From: Chloroflexaceae bacterium
GTDB lineage: Bacteria > Chloroflexota > Chloroflexia > Chloroflexales > Chloroflexaceae
DNA: 64,000 nucleotides
Assembly (NCBI GenBank): GCA_025057155.1
Contig: JANWYD010000004.1
Span: 186,001-250,000, forward strand
Direction of reading: 5' to 3'
Position 1 is the first letter of the stretch, and every line of letters begins with the position of its first letter. The position numbers and the translations under genes are program-made. Below, piece by piece: positions 25,991 through 35,556 of this stretch. The notes below the pieces were generated by a model. That model saw nothing but the letters and a program-made list of their open reading frames with translations. It searched no databases and was not told the origin of the DNA.

Positions 25991-26023
25991 GCCGCTGTCG
26001 TGACCGGGGCCCAGGAGTTACAT

Positions 26024-26242
26024 GTGAGTACCATCGCCGAAGACGTTGCGCGCCTTATCCCCGAGGTGGATGAATGGCCGCTGTTGCGGGGCATCCTGGT
26101 AGGGTTCGTTCTCGGCGCGGCGGCAGGGGGACTGGTTGTGCTCGGGCAGCGTCTCGCCGAACGGCAGGTCGTCCGGCGCTATCTTCCTCCCCCTCCGCCA
26201 GCGCCCTCTCCCCCCACTGAGGGTGAAGGCTCACCATTGTAG
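26024..26242 (+). CDS. small single-pass membrane protein, 72 residues
   Basis: Not recognised by family. GTG 26024 has CAGGAG 7 bp upstream and a promoter just before it. The protein has an acidic N-terminus, one membrane segment (LLRGILVGFVLGAAAGGLVVL, about 22-42), a short basic stretch and a Pro-rich tail. Likely cytoplasmic membrane. It stands alone, 167 bp before the metallopeptidase. Confidence 0.6.
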   Translation: MSTIAEDVARLIPEVDEWPLLRGILVGFVLGAAAGGLVVLGQRLAERQVVRRYLPPPPPAPSPPTEGEGSPL

Positions 26243-26409
26243 GGGCAGATGGTTCCTCCGCTGGTGCAACCCTCTGGTTTGCACCAGCGGAACGTCACGT
26301 TTTGCATGTCTCCCGCTCTGTTCTTATGCTGCTCTTATGAGTGCCGTGCGTCTGGAATGGTATACTATTTACGCGATAATTGCTTCGTTAGTCGAACGGA
26401 GATGCAATA

Positions 26410-27117
26410 ATGATGTGGTTTGATCCCCTCTACTTCGTATTTACCCTGCCAGCTTTGCTCCTGGCGCTGTGGGCGCAGTTTCGCGTCCAGGCGGCCTATC
26501 GCAAGTGGTCGCAGGTGCCCAACGCTCGCGGTCTGAACGGCTTCGATGTGGCTCAGACGCTGATGCGAAACGAAAATCTCTCCCATGTTCAGGTGGAGCG
26601 CATCGGCGGCATGCTCACCGATCACTACGATCCGCGCGGTGCAGTGATGCGGCTCTCCGACGGCTCCTTACAGCCCTCGGTCGCCGCGATGGCCATTGTC
26701 GCCCACGAACTCGGCCATGCCGCTCAGGATCAGGAGGGCTATTTCTGGCTGCGGGCGCGGGCCGGCATCGTCGGAATCGCCAACCTCGGTTCGAACCTGG
26801 GGGTTATTCTGTTCTTCATCGGGTTGATGCTAACCGCCTTCTCCGGCAGCGGCTTCGGCTACACCCTCGCAACCGTCGGCTTGATCCTCTTCTCCGCCGC
26901 CGTCGTGTTTACCCTGGTTACCCTGCCGGTTGAATTCAACGCCAGCGCCCGCGCCAGAGCGATGTTGCAGCGCAATGGCCTGGTCACCAGCCAGGAAATG
27001 AACGGGGTAAACGCTGTGCTCAACGCCGCCGCGCTGACCTATGTGGCCGCGGCCGCGCAGGCGATCGCTCAGTTGCTCTACTTTGCCACTTTGCTTGCAG
27101 GACGACGGGAGGACTAA
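26410..27117 (+). CDS. membrane zinc metallopeptidase, YugP family
   Basis: 235 residues: N-terminal membrane segment (PLYFVFTLPALLLALWA), zinc-binding HELGH (H99-H103), further membrane segments at about 120-145 and 150-172, and a likely third ligand Glu in LPVEFNAS (E175). This is the Zn_peptidase_2/YugP family of integral membrane proteases; substrates are not known in general. TATACT at 26361-26366 may be its -10. GGAG precedes the first of two adjacent ATGs. Its TAA abuts the ATG of a 45-codon gene. Confidence 0.88.
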   Translation: MMWFDPLYFVFTLPALLLALWAQFRVQAAYRKWSQVPNARGLNGFDVAQTLMRNENLSHVQVERIGGMLTDHYDPRGAVMRLSDGSLQPSVAAMAIVAHELGHAAQDQEGYFWLRARAGIVGIANLGSNLGVILFFIGLMLTAFSGSGFGYTLATVGLILFSAAVVFTLVTLPVEFNASARARAMLQRNGLVTSQEMNGVNAVLNAAALTYVAAAAQAIAQLLYFATLLAGRRED

Positions 27118-27255
27118 ATGGACGAAGATCTGCGCCGCCGGCTCGTCTATGGGTTGCTCAATCTACTCCTGGGCCTCGCCGCAGCCTGGCTGGCCAGCTA
27201 CCTCACCAACAAGATCCTTGGCGCGATGGACGCGCAAAAGAAACTCGAAGCCTGA
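27118..27255 (+). CDS. 45-residue membrane microprotein
   Basis: The ATG follows directly on the metallopeptidase stop (TAAATG) with GGGAGG 7-8 bp upstream, so translation should be coupled. The sequence has a charged start (MDEDLRRR), one membrane segment (LVYGLLNLLLGLAAAWLASY) and a charged end (KKLEA). Its topology and position suggest a small partner or regulator of the protease; that is inference. A terminator-like hairpin follows 8 bp after the stop. Confidence 0.65.
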   Translation: MDEDLRRRLVYGLLNLLLGLAAAWLASYLTNKILGAMDAQKKLEA

Positions 27256-27262
27256 ATCGAAC

Positions 27263-27289
27263 GAAGCCGCAGGGTTGCCCTGCGGCTTC
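27263..27289. terminator. 12-bp hairpin between convergent genes
   Basis: GAAGCCGCAGGG, loop TTG, CCCTGCGGCTTC: a perfect stem between the microprotein stop and the end of the convergent nucleoside hydrolase gene. Confidence 0.75.
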
Positions 27290-27331
27290 AATGTAGGGAA
27301 GCCCGATTGCCGCGCCTCTCCCTACGGGCGC

Positions 27332-28399
27332 CTACCTGCCAACCGCGCGCTCCATTCCCCATTCCATCAGGCCGGCTTCCAGCATCTCCGCCATTGTCCG
27401 CGCATCAATCTCCAGCACTACCTGAGCGTTCCGCGGCGCGCGAGCGCTGGCCTGGCGCAGCGCCTCCAGATAGTCAAAATCAGGCGCCGTCACGTTCATC
27501 GCCAGGTGCTCAACCCCGTGGGTTCCAAGCGCCAGCATGGCCTGATGTTGTTCGCTCAGAGCTATAATCGTCTGACCGCGGGTCAGTTCACCCTCGGTCA
27601 CGACCCGCACGGTCGCGGGTACGGCCACACCCAGGTCGGGATGCACAGCATAGATGGCCGCCGCGGCATCAGGAACGGGAACGGGCGCCATCTGGCGGTT
27701 CACGGCCCGGGCATAGCTCTCGAATATCTGGCCGAGGAAGCGCCCGACCGCGCCACCTTCGTGCTGTAACCGCATGGCGAACGTCCGGTCCAGTTCCAGA
27801 GCCCGGAAGGCGTCGCGGGTGACCAGTTCGACGTGCAGGGAGCTTTCGAGCACCAGCGCCAGGGCGTGCGGATCGGCGAAGGCGTTAAACTCGGCGGCGG
27901 GCGTAATCGAGCCGGCGCCGTGGGCGCCGGCCAGGGCTACCAGCCGCACCCCGACCAGATCTTCAGGGTAGGCCTGTACAGCGCGGGCAATGTTCGTGAG
28001 GGGCCCCAGGGCGATGATCGTCAGGCCGGGGTGCGCGCGCGCCGCTGCGGCGATGGCCCCGGGCGCGCCCGCAGGTAGCGTTTCCAGATCGTGAGGGCGC
28101 TGCGCCCCCCACAGCCCGTCGGGGCCGTGGGTCAGCGCGCCGGCGCTGGTGCGGGGATAGACCAGCGGGGCCGAGGCGCCCATCGTCACCGGCGCCTCGC
28201 GTCCCAGCGCATCGAGAAGCGTGAGGAGATTTGCGGTCGTATTCTGGACGCTGCTGTTGCCAAAAACGCTGCTCATCCCGACCACCTTGACCTCGGGACG
28301 GCGCAGTAGCCAGGCGATGGCCAGGGCGTCATCACAGCCGACATCGGTGTCGATGAATACGGGCATCGGCGTCGTCGCGCTGTGCGGTTCCTGCCTCAT
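27332..28399 (-). CDS. nucleoside hydrolase
   Basis: Cleaves the N-glycosidic bond of nucleosides for salvage. ATG 28399 is chosen because GGAGG lies 11-12 bp upstream; an earlier ATG would add a His-rich stretch with no ribosome site. The 355-residue protein has the calcium-binding DTDVGCDDA (D17-D24), GNSSVQNTTANLL, the LTHGPDGLWG loop, and TIIALGPLTNIARA with the later EFNAFADPHA motif. All are family hallmarks. Base specificity cannot be told. Confidence 0.93.
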   Translation of the reverse strand: MRQEPHSATTPMPVFIDTDVGCDDALAIAWLLRRPEVKVVGMSSVFGNSSVQNTTANLLTLLDALGREAPVTMGASAPLVYPRTSAGALTHGPDGLWGAQRPHDLETLPAGAPGAIAAAARAHPGLTIIALGPLTNIARAVQAYPEDLVGVRLVALAGAHGAGSITPAAEFNAFADPHALALVLESSLHVELVTRDAFRALELDRTFAMRLQHEGGAVGRFLGQIFESYARAVNRQMAPVPVPDAAAAIYAVHPDLGVAVPATVRVVTEGELTRGQTIIALSEQHQAMLALGTHGVEHLAMNVTAPDFDYLEALRQASARAPRNAQVVLEIDARTMAEMLEAGLMEWGMERAVGR

Positions 28400-28510
28400 A
28401 CTCGGCTTTCCTCCGTATTGCCGTATTGTCACGGGATGATGGTGCAACCAGTATACCGGGACGTGATGGGAGGAGGCTGACTGTAACCAGCGTCACAAAT
28501 GACAATCTCG

Positions 28511-29158
28511 TCAACCGCCGACGGCGCGGGCGTTCTCGCCGGCCAGCACCGCACGGGTGCGCCTGGCCACCGTTGCGGGCATGTCTCGCAACATGCTGGC
28601 CAGGGCCTCCAGATCGGCCAGGTCGTTGACGCCGAACCAGCTCGGAAGGATGGCGACGGAAAGGTCCAGCCCGCGGGCGGCGCAGAGCAGCGCCTCGGGA
28701 TTCTCGTCCCGCGCGGGTAGCGTGCGGAGCAGCAGTGGTTCGGCGCTCCTCAATCCCAGGAGATACCACCCCTCGCGATCTTGAGGGCCAACCACCACCC
28801 CGGCCCCCGCAGCCAGGTGGGTGAGCGCGTCGCGCAGGCGCCACGGCGGCAAATGAGGGAGATCGCCGCCGACCACCACCGTCGGCTCACCTCCCTCCAG
28901 CGTCTCCTTGAGCAGCGCGGCGAGGAACTTCGGTCCCGCTCCCGCCAGCGTGCGTACCGTCACGTCTGCCGAGGGGAGCACATCCAGCCCCACGTGCGGA
29001 GCCCGGGCAATCAGCACCCGCGCGCCATTGATCTCCCGTGCCACATCAACGGTATCGCTGATAAGCGCCTCGAACAGCGACATGGCTGCCGGGCCAAGGG
29101 GACGAGCCAGATCCCTGCGCCGCAACGTATCGGCAAGGACGATCAGTGTTGGTGTCAT
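28511..29158 (-). CDS. DUF2064 / TIGR04282-type glycosyltransferase-like protein
   Basis: 215 residues from ATG 29158 (GGGAG 7 bp upstream). It resembles the rSAM/selenodomain-associated transferase 1 family, a GT-A-like nucleotidyl/sugar transferase fold: TPTLIVLADTLRRRDLARPL, VVVGGDLPHLPPWRLRDALT (D-L in place of the usual D-S/T-P), GPQDREGWYLLGL, and LPSWFGVNDLADLEAL. Biochemical role unknown. Confidence 0.75.
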   Translation of the reverse strand: MTPTLIVLADTLRRRDLARPLGPAAMSLFEALISDTVDVAREINGARVLIARAPHVGLDVLPSADVTVRTLAGAGPKFLAALLKETLEGGEPTVVVGGDLPHLPPWRLRDALTHLAAGAGVVVGPQDREGWYLLGLRSAEPLLLRTLPARDENPEALLCAARGLDLSVAILPSWFGVNDLADLEALASMLRDMPATVARRTRAVLAGENARAVGG

Positions 29159-29595
29159 AGTCTGCTCCCTGTATGCCGTGAATAACCCGCCGCCACGCCG
29201 CTGGTGATCGTTCTGGTACACGGCTTGCCGCGAGGATCCCTGACCTCTCGGACCTTCCCGTTCAGGAACCTGCCGCACGAACCATCGAGTACCGCTATCG
29301 TACTCGCTGTTCCACTCTCCTGCAGCGGAGGGGATGAGCGAAATGTCACCCTGTGGGAAGCAGTATAACACAGCGCGTTATACATCGACCGGTGGTTCTC
29401 GATGCGAAGGCTGAGTTGTCGCATAGGTCGTGCACACGCCGCTCACTGCATATTGTTGCGCATGCCATATTCGACAGGAAGAAAAGAGATCGTTACCAAA
29501 GGTTGCACGGCCTTTACCTCGTGCAAGGCGGCGCAAATCCTATACTAGCCTTGTTACGATGCTTGTTGCTCGATACTCACAGAGGAGGCATCCTC
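29159..29595. other. divergent intergenic region before PFOR
   Basis: 437 bp between the divergent DUF2064 gene and PFOR, with AT-rich patches. It holds the inverted repeat GTATAAC-N7-GTTATAC (29363-29383) and a TATACT (29541-29546) that may be the PFOR -10, with no clear -35. No coding sequence is supported. Confidence 0.6.
29363..29383. promoter_or_regulatory. inverted repeat GTATAAC-N7-GTTATAC
   Basis: Perfect 7-bp arms with a 7-nt spacer between divergent genes. The - strand reads TATACT across the left arm, so it could be both operator and -10 for the DUF2064 gene. Confidence 0.45.
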
Positions 29596-32500
29596 ATGGA
29601 TGTACGTCCGGACCTTGAAAGCGCTGTTGGCGTTGCCGAACCGATCCCGCAAATAACCATTGACGGCAATGAGGCCGCGGCAAATGTGGCATATATGCTG
29701 AGCGAGGTGGTGGCGATCTACCCGATCACCCCCTCCACGCCGATGGGTGAGATGGCGGACGCCTTCGCCGCGGCGGGCAAACCGAACCTCTGGGGTACTG
29801 TTCCTACCGTCTACGAGATGCAGTCCGAGGGCGGCGCCGCCGGCGCCCTCCACGGCGCGATGCAGACCGGCGCGCTGACCACCACCTTTACCGCCTCCCA
29901 GGGTCTGCTCTTAATGATCCCTAACATGTACAAGATCGCCGGCGAACTTACCCCGACGGTCTTCCACGTTGCTGCCCGATCGCTTGCCGCGCAGGGATTG
30001 TCAATTTTCGGCGACCACTCTGACGTCATGGCAGTGCGCGCTACCGGCTGGGCGTTGCTCTCCTCCGGCTCGGTTCAGGAGGCTCAGGATCTGGCGCTGA
30101 TTGCCCACGCCGCTACGCTGCAATCGCGCGTGCCCTTCGTGCATTTCTTCGACGGGTTCCGCACCTCGCACGAGGTCAACAAGATCACGCCCCTGGACGT
30201 CAGCGTCATCCGGGCAATGATTGACGATGAGCTGGTGCGGGCGCACCGGGCGCGCGCCCTCTCGCCCGAGCATCCGGTCCTGCGCGGCACGGCCCAGAAC
30301 CCTGATGTCTACTTCCAGGCCCGTGAGAGCGTGAACCCCTTCTACATCGCCTGCCCCGGCGTCGTCCAGCAGACGATGGACCAGTTCTTCGCCCTGACCG
30401 GGCGCCGCTACAATCTCTTCGACTATGCCGGCGCGCCCGATGCCGAGCGGGTGATTGTGATTATGGGTTCCGGTGGCGAGGTGACCGAAGAGGTGGTCCG
30501 CTTCCTGGCCGCCCGCGGCGAGAAGGTAGGCGTCGTGCGGGTGCGACTCTACCGGCCTTTCGCCGCCGAGGCCTTCGTGGCCGCGCTGCCGCCTACCACG
30601 CGCGCCATCGCCGTCCTTGATCGCACCAAGGAACCGGGCAGCGCTGGCGAGCCGCTCTTCCTCGACGTGGTCTCGGCGGTCTATGGCTATGGCAGCGGTC
30701 ACTTCCACAATGGCGGCGGCCCCCATCGGCCGTTTCCCACCATCATCGGCGGGCGCTACGGCCTCTCTTCCAAGGAGTTCACCCCCGGCATGGTCAAGGC
30801 CGTCTTCGATGAACTTGATGCGCCCCATCCGCGCGACCGCTTCACCATCGGCATCAACGACGACGTGACCGGCACGAGCCTGCCCTACGACAGCAGCTTC
30901 GATGTCGAGCCGGAGAGCACGGTCCGTTGTGTCTTCTGGGGCCTTGGCTCCGATGGCACGGTGGGGGCCAATAAGAACAGCATCAAGATCATCGGCGAGG
31001 AGACCGACTACGAGGCCCAGGGCTACTTCGTGTACGACTCGAAGAAGTCCGGTTCGGTGACGATTTCGCACCTCCGCTTTGGCCCCGAGCCGATCCGCGC
31101 CCCCTACCTGATCGGCGACGGCCAGGCCCACTTCGTCGCCTGCCACCAGTTCAGCTTCCTCGAACGCTTCGAGGTGCTGCGCTACGCCCGCCCCGGCGGC
31201 GTCTTCCTGCTCAATAGCCCCTACGGCCCCGATGAGGTCTGGTCCAGACTGCCGGTTGAGGTGCGCCAGACTATCCGCGAGAAAAGTCTGCACTTCTGGG
31301 TGATTGACGCCACCTCAGTTGCAGCGGCCACTGGCATGCGCGGGCGCATCAATACGGTGATGCAGACCTGCTTCTTCGCCATCAGCGGCGTGCTGCCCCG
31401 CGACGAGGCCATCGCTCAGATCAAGCGCAGCATCAAGAAGACCTACGGACGGCGCGGCGATGCGGTGGTCAAACAGAACTACATGGCCGTTGATCAGACC
31501 CTCAGCCGGCTCTACGAAGTGCCGATCCCGCCGGTCGATCCAGAGCAGAACGGCTACCATATGCGCCCGCCGGTCACTCCCGGCGCGCCGCCCTTCGTGC
31601 GCGAGGTGCTCGGGGCGATGATCAGCCTGCACGGTGACGACCTGCCCGTCAGCAAGCTGCCCTTCGACGGCACCTATCCCACCGGCACTGCTCGCTGGGA
31701 GAAGCGCAACATCGCCATTGAGATCCCTGTCTGGGAGCCGGACATCTGCATCCAGTGCAATAAGTGCGCCTTCGTCTGCCCCCACGCGGTGATCCGCCCG
31801 AAGATCTACGCTCCCGAGGCCCTTGCCGGCGCGCCGTCCGCCTTCAAGAGCGCCGACGCGCGCTTCAGGGAGTTTCCGGGCTACAAGTTCACCCTCCAGG
31901 TCGCTCCGGAGGATTGCACCGGCTGCGCCCTGTGCGTCGAGGCCTGCCCGGTGAAGGATAAGCGCCAGACCGGGCGCAAGGCCATCAACATGGCCCCTCA
32001 GGCTCCCCTGCGCCAGCAAGAGGCCGCCAACTGGGAGTTCTTCCTCAACATCCCCGAGGTGGACCGGACCCAGCTCCAGCTTAACACGGTGAAGAACTCG
32101 CAGTTGCTGCTCCCGCTCTTCGAGTTCTCCGGCGCCTGCGCGGGCTGTGGCGAAACGCCCTACGTCAAACTGGTCAGCCAGCTCTTCGGCGATCGCTCGG
32201 TGATCGCCAATGCCACAGGGTGCTCGTCAATCTACGGCGGCAACCTGCCCACCACGCCCTGGACGGTGAACCGCGAAGGCCGCGGCCCGGCCTGGTCTAA
32301 CTCGCTCTTCGAGGACAATGCCGAGTTCGGCCTGGGCATGCGTCTAACGATCGACAAGCAGCGCGAGTATGCCGGGGAGTTGCTCACCCGCCTCGCCGGG
32401 CGCCTTGGCCCCGATCTGGTCGAAGCGTTGCTGACCGCCGATCAGCACGACGAGGCCGGCGTTCGCGCCCAGCGCGAACGGGTGGCCCTGCTCAAGCAGC

Positions 32501-33234
32501 GCATCGCCGCCGAACTGGCGGGCAGACCGGACGCTGACACGCCGCTGCTGCGCGATCTGGACTCTCTGGCCGAGGTGCTGGTGCGCCGTTCGGTGTGGAT
32601 CATTGGCGGCGACGGCTGGGCCTACGACATCGGCTACGGCGGTCTGGATCACGTACTGGCCTCGGGGCGCAACGTTAATATTCTGGTGCTCGACACCGAG
32701 GTGTACTCCAACACCGGCGGGCAGGCCAGTAAGGCGACGCCCCTCGGCGCCGTGGCGAAGTTTGCCGCCAAAGGTAAAACCACTCCTAAGAAGGACCTGG
32801 GCTTGCTCGCCATGGCCTATGGCAATGTCTATGTCGCGCGGGTGGCGATGGGCTATGACGACGTGCAGACCCTGCGCGCGGTGCTCGAGGCCGACGCCTA
32901 CGAAGGCCCGTCGTTGATCATCGCCTACAGTCACTGCATCGCCCACGGCATTGATATGCGCCGTGGCCTCGACCAGCAGAAACTGGCCGTGCAGTCGGGG
33001 ATGTGGACCCTTTACCGCTATAACCCGGCCCTGGCCCGCGAGGGTAAGAACCCCCTTACCATCGACTCGAAGGCGCCCTCGATTTCGATTGAGCAGTACA
33101 TTGCGGGAGAGGGTCGCTTCCAGATCCTCCAGCGCAGCGACCCGCACCGCGCCGAGGAGTTGATCGCCGAAGCGATGCGCACCAACGCCGAGCACTATCA
33201 TCGGCTCGAGCAAATGCTGGATAAGGAAGTTTAG
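29596..33234 (+). CDS. nifJ: pyruvate:ferredoxin (flavodoxin) oxidoreductase
   Basis: Single-chain PFOR that converts pyruvate and CoA to acetyl-CoA, CO2 and reduced ferredoxin, or runs in reverse for CO2 assimilation. The frame is open upstream, but ATG 29596 has GAGGAGG 8 bp before it. The 1212-residue protein has AYMLSEVVAIYPITPSTPMG at the N-terminus, two 4Fe-4S motifs (CIQCNKCAFVCP from about 718 and CTGCALCVEACP from about 774), CAGCGETPY near 846 with a proximal-cluster Cys, and the thiamine site GDGWAYDIGYGGLDHV near 1005. The domain order is complete. It is followed by a DHOD-like gene, a pairing seen in several phototroph and anaerobe genomes. Confidence 0.97.
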   Translation: MDVRPDLESAVGVAEPIPQITIDGNEAAANVAYMLSEVVAIYPITPSTPMGEMADAFAAAGKPNLWGTVPTVYEMQSEGGAAGALHGAMQTGALTTTFTASQGLLLMIPNMYKIAGELTPTVFHVAARSLAAQGLSIFGDHSDVMAVRATGWALLSSGSVQEAQDLALIAHAATLQSRVPFVHFFDGFRTSHEVNKITPLDVSVIRAMIDDELVRAHRARALSPEHPVLRGTAQNPDVYFQARESVNPFYIACPGVVQQTMDQFFALTGRRYNLFDYAGAPDAERVIVIMGSGGEVTEEVVRFLAARGEKVGVVRVRLYRPFAAEAFVAALPPTTRAIAVLDRTKEPGSAGEPLFLDVVSAVYGYGSGHFHNGGGPHRPFPTIIGGRYGLSSKEFTPGMVKAVFDELDAPHPRDRFTIGINDDVTGTSLPYDSSFDVEPESTVRCVFWGLGSDGTVGANKNSIKIIGEETDYEAQGYFVYDSKKSGSVTISHLRFGPEPIRAPYLIGDGQAHFVACHQFSFLERFEVLRYARPGGVFLLNSPYGPDEVWSRLPVEVRQTIREKSLHFWVIDATSVAAATGMRGRINTVMQTCFFAISGVLPRDEAIAQIKRSIKKTYGRRGDAVVKQNYMAVDQTLSRLYEVPIPPVDPEQNGYHMRPPVTPGAPPFVREVLGAMISLHGDDLPVSKLPFDGTYPTGTARWEKRNIAIEIPVWEPDICIQCNKCAFVCPHAVIRPKIYAPEALAGAPSAFKSADARFREFPGYKFTLQVAPEDCTGCALCVEACPVKDKRQTGRKAINMAPQAPLRQQEAANWEFFLNIPEVDRTQLQLNTVKNSQLLLPLFEFSGACAGCGETPYVKLVSQLFGDRSVIANATGCSSIYGGNLPTTPWTVNREGRGPAWSNSLFEDNAEFGLGMRLTIDKQREYAGELLTRLAGRLGPDLVEALLTADQHDEAGVRAQRERVALLKQRIAAELAGRPDADTPLLRDLDSLAEVLVRRSVWIIGGDGWAYDIGYGGLDHVLASGRNVNILVLDTEVYSNTGGQASKATPLGAVAKFAAKGKTTPKKDLGLLAMAYGNVYVARVAMGYDDVQTLRAVLEADAYEGPSLIIAYSHCIAHGIDMRRGLDQQKLAVQSGMWTLYRYNPALAREGKNPLTIDSKAPSISIEQYIAGEGRFQILQRSDPHRAEELIAEAMRTNAEHYHRLEQMLDKEV

Positions 33235-33387
33235 GACAAGTTGGAGAGCCGGGGGAACCAGGAACCCGGCAGATAGGGGAACCAGGAGTGTGACGGGCGG
33301 ATACCGACCAGTGCTGACCTTAGCGCTCCTGACCCCTCATCCGCCGATTCCTGGTCCTCTGGATTCTCCTATCCAGGAGCTACTGCG

Positions 33388-34461
33388 ATGGTTGACCTGA
33401 GCACCCAGTACCTCGGCCTGCACCTGAAAACCCCGATCGTGATCGCCTCCTCGCCGCTTTCAAACCGCGTGGAGACGGTGCAGCGCCTGGAAGAAGCCGG
33501 CGCTTCGGCGGTAGTAATGTCCTCACTCTTTGAGGAGCAGATCATCCACGCCAGTCTGGAGATTGACTACTTGCTCAGCCACGGGGCCGAGAGTTTCGCT
33601 GAGGCGCTGAGCTATCTGCCCGATACCGGGCGCTACAGCATCGGGCCAGAGCAGTACCTGGAGCACGTCAGCCGCTTGAAACGTTCCGTCGGCATTCCGG
33701 TCATCGGCAGCCTCAATGGCGTCTCGAAGGGCGGCTGGGTCCACTACGCCAAGCTGATCGAGGAGGCCGGGGCTGATGCTCTCGAACTCAATATCTATTA
33801 CATTCCCACCGACCCGGATCTGACCAGCGTCCAGCTCGAGCAGACCTACATCGAACTGGTGCGGGCGGTGCGGGCCGAGTTGCGCATCCCTCTGGCGGTG
33901 AAGATCAGCCCGTACTTCACCGCCCTGCCTAACTTCGCCCGGCGCCTGGTCGAGGCCGGGGCCAATGGGCTGGTGTTTTTCAACCGCTTCTACCAGCCCG
34001 ATTTCGATCTGGAAAACCTCACTGTGGTGCCAAATCTGCGCCTGAGCACCTCGGAGGATCTGCGCCTCCCCCTGCGCGAGGTCGCCATCCTCCACGGGCG
34101 CGTGCATACCGACTTCGCCATTTCGGGCGGAGTGCACACGGCCTTCGATGTGCTGAAGGCGATGATGGCCGGTGCGAAGGTGACGCAGATGGCCTCGGCG
34201 CTGCTACGGGGCAATTATCAGCAGATTGTGCGCAGCATCATTGCCGACCTGCAGGCCTGGATGGTCGAGCACGAGTACGACTCGATCACCCTGATGCAGG
34301 GCAGCATGTCACAGATTGCCGTGGCCGAGCCGGCCGCCTTCGAGCGCGCCAACTACATGAAGGTGCTTGGCTCGTTCCGCTTCAGCGAAGGGTCTTCGGC
34401 CCATTCCACGCTCACCAGCGGCATGCTCTACCCCTTCCTCGATACGCCCGTGGAGGAGTGA
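33388..34461 (+). CDS. dihydroorotate dehydrogenase-like flavoprotein
   Basis: 357 residues of the DHOD/PreA TIM-barrel family: [77 protein letters not shown], and the phosphate-binding end [20 protein letters not shown] with SALLRG. The usual catalytic Cys/Ser loop of class 1/2 DHODs is not clear, so true pyrimidine synthesis is doubtful. The gene lies 153 bp after PFOR with its own ribosome site (CAGGAG), and a redox role tied to PFOR is the family inference. Confidence 0.85.
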   Translation: MVDLSTQYLGLHLKTPIVIASSPLSNRVETVQRLEEAGASAVVMSSLFEEQIIHASLEIDYLLSHGAESFAEALSYLPDTGRYSIGPEQYLEHVSRLKRSVGIPVIGSLNGVSKGGWVHYAKLIEEAGADALELNIYYIPTDPDLTSVQLEQTYIELVRAVRAELRIPLAVKISPYFTALPNFARRLVEAGANGLVFFNRFYQPDFDLENLTVVPNLRLSTSEDLRLPLREVAILHGRVHTDFAISGGVHTAFDVLKAMMAGAKVTQMASALLRGNYQQIVRSIIADLQAWMVEHEYDSITLMQGSMSQIAVAEPAAFERANYMKVLGSFRFSEGSSAHSTLTSGMLYPFLDTPVEE

Positions 34462-34796
34462 TGGCGCCTTCGGGATGATCTTTGCCGTTGCCGATCCTGA
34501 CGCGCATCTTTCCCTTGCGCGCAGGTCCTGTGCGACTTGAGCCTGCAGGAGCAGGTTTTGACCCGCTTGTTCCAGAGACCCGCAGGGGCGACCGGCCGGT
34601 CGCCCCTGCGGGTCTGCTGCTCAGTAAGCACGGAGATGCCGGTTGCTCATCTCACCCGGTGCGCTGTGGCGCCACAAGGTCTGCCGCGCTGTCTGAGCAT
34701 ACGAGACCGTTGCCCTGGACAGCGAGGGGTGACGCGCGCAGAGAAGCCCCTGCTCCTTCAACAAGGGGAGCGGCTCCTGGCGCCCCACCCCCGGGA
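34462..34796. other. 335-bp intergenic region
   Basis: Between the DHOD-like gene (+) and the convergent SDR gene (-). It contains a 40-bp perfect palindrome (34576-34615). No gene is supported. Confidence 0.6.
34576..34615. terminator. 40-bp perfect palindrome
   Basis: Left arm AGACCCGCAGGGGCGACCGG is followed immediately by its exact reverse complement. It lies between convergent genes, so it may end transcription on both strands; the lack of loop and T-run also fits a cruciform or mobile repeat. Confidence 0.6.
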
Positions 34797-35513
34797 TTAC
34801 GCCTTGCCATAGACCGGTATGTGGGCGCCGCTAACGATCCGCGCGTCGGGACCGACGAGGAAGAGGATGACCCGTGCGATGGCCTCCGGCGGCACCCAGC
34901 GACTGTGGTTGGCCTGCGGGGCGGCGCGGCGGTTGGCGGGCGTGTCAATAGTACTGGGAAGGATCGAGTTGACAGTGATGTTGTAGTCGCGCAACTCGGC
35001 GGCAAGGGCCTCGGTCAGTTGCAGCACCGCCCGTTTCGAGGCGGCATAGGCGGCCAGGTTGGCGCCGGCCTGCGTGGCGGTGCGAGTGCTCACATTGACG
35101 ATGGCCCCGCCTCCGCGGCTGATCAAATGCGGTGTCGCCGCGGCGCACGAGATCACGGCCGTCTTGAGATTGATATCGAGTTGTTGCTGCCAGAGCGCCC
35201 AATCGGTCTCGTGCACGGGCTTGCCCCCGTCGAAGCCGCCGGCTACGTTCACCAGAATATCCAGACCGCCCGCCGTTGCCGCGACCTGATCGTAGTACGC
35301 CCGCACGCCCTGTTCATCCGTCAGATCCACCTGCGCGCCGGACAGTGCAGCGTCACCGGAGCGCCCCAGGCGCTCGCGCAGGGCGTCCAGTTCACCGGCG
35401 CGGCGATAGGGAACAGCCACGGCGGCGCCGGCGTTGAGTAGCGTATCAACCACTGCGCTGCCCAGGGCGCCGGTTCCGCCCGTTACGATTGCCACCTTAC
35501 CGCTCAGACTCAT
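34797..35513 (-). CDS. SDR-family NAD(P)-dependent oxidoreductase
   Basis: 238 residues, classical short-chain dehydrogenase. ATG 35513 follows TTGGAG by 3 bp; a TTG three codons earlier is possible. Cofactor motif TGGTGALG (11-18), NVAGG (89-93), Ser142, and catalytic YAASK (Tyr156, Lys160). The C-terminal AIARVILFLVGPDARIVSGA is typical of FabG-like members. Substrate unknown. Confidence 0.92.
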   Translation of the reverse strand: MSLSGKVAIVTGGTGALGSAVVDTLLNAGAAVAVPYRRAGELDALRERLGRSGDAALSGAQVDLTDEQGVRAYYDQVAATAGGLDILVNVAGGFDGGKPVHETDWALWQQQLDINLKTAVISCAAATPHLISRGGGAIVNVSTRTATQAGANLAAYAASKRAVLQLTEALAAELRDYNITVNSILPSTIDTPANRRAAPQANHSRWVPPEAIARVILFLVGPDARIVSGAHIPVYGKA

Positions 35514-35556
35514 ATGCTCCAAGAACCTTATCTCGTTTAACGCTCATCAGCGGGTC

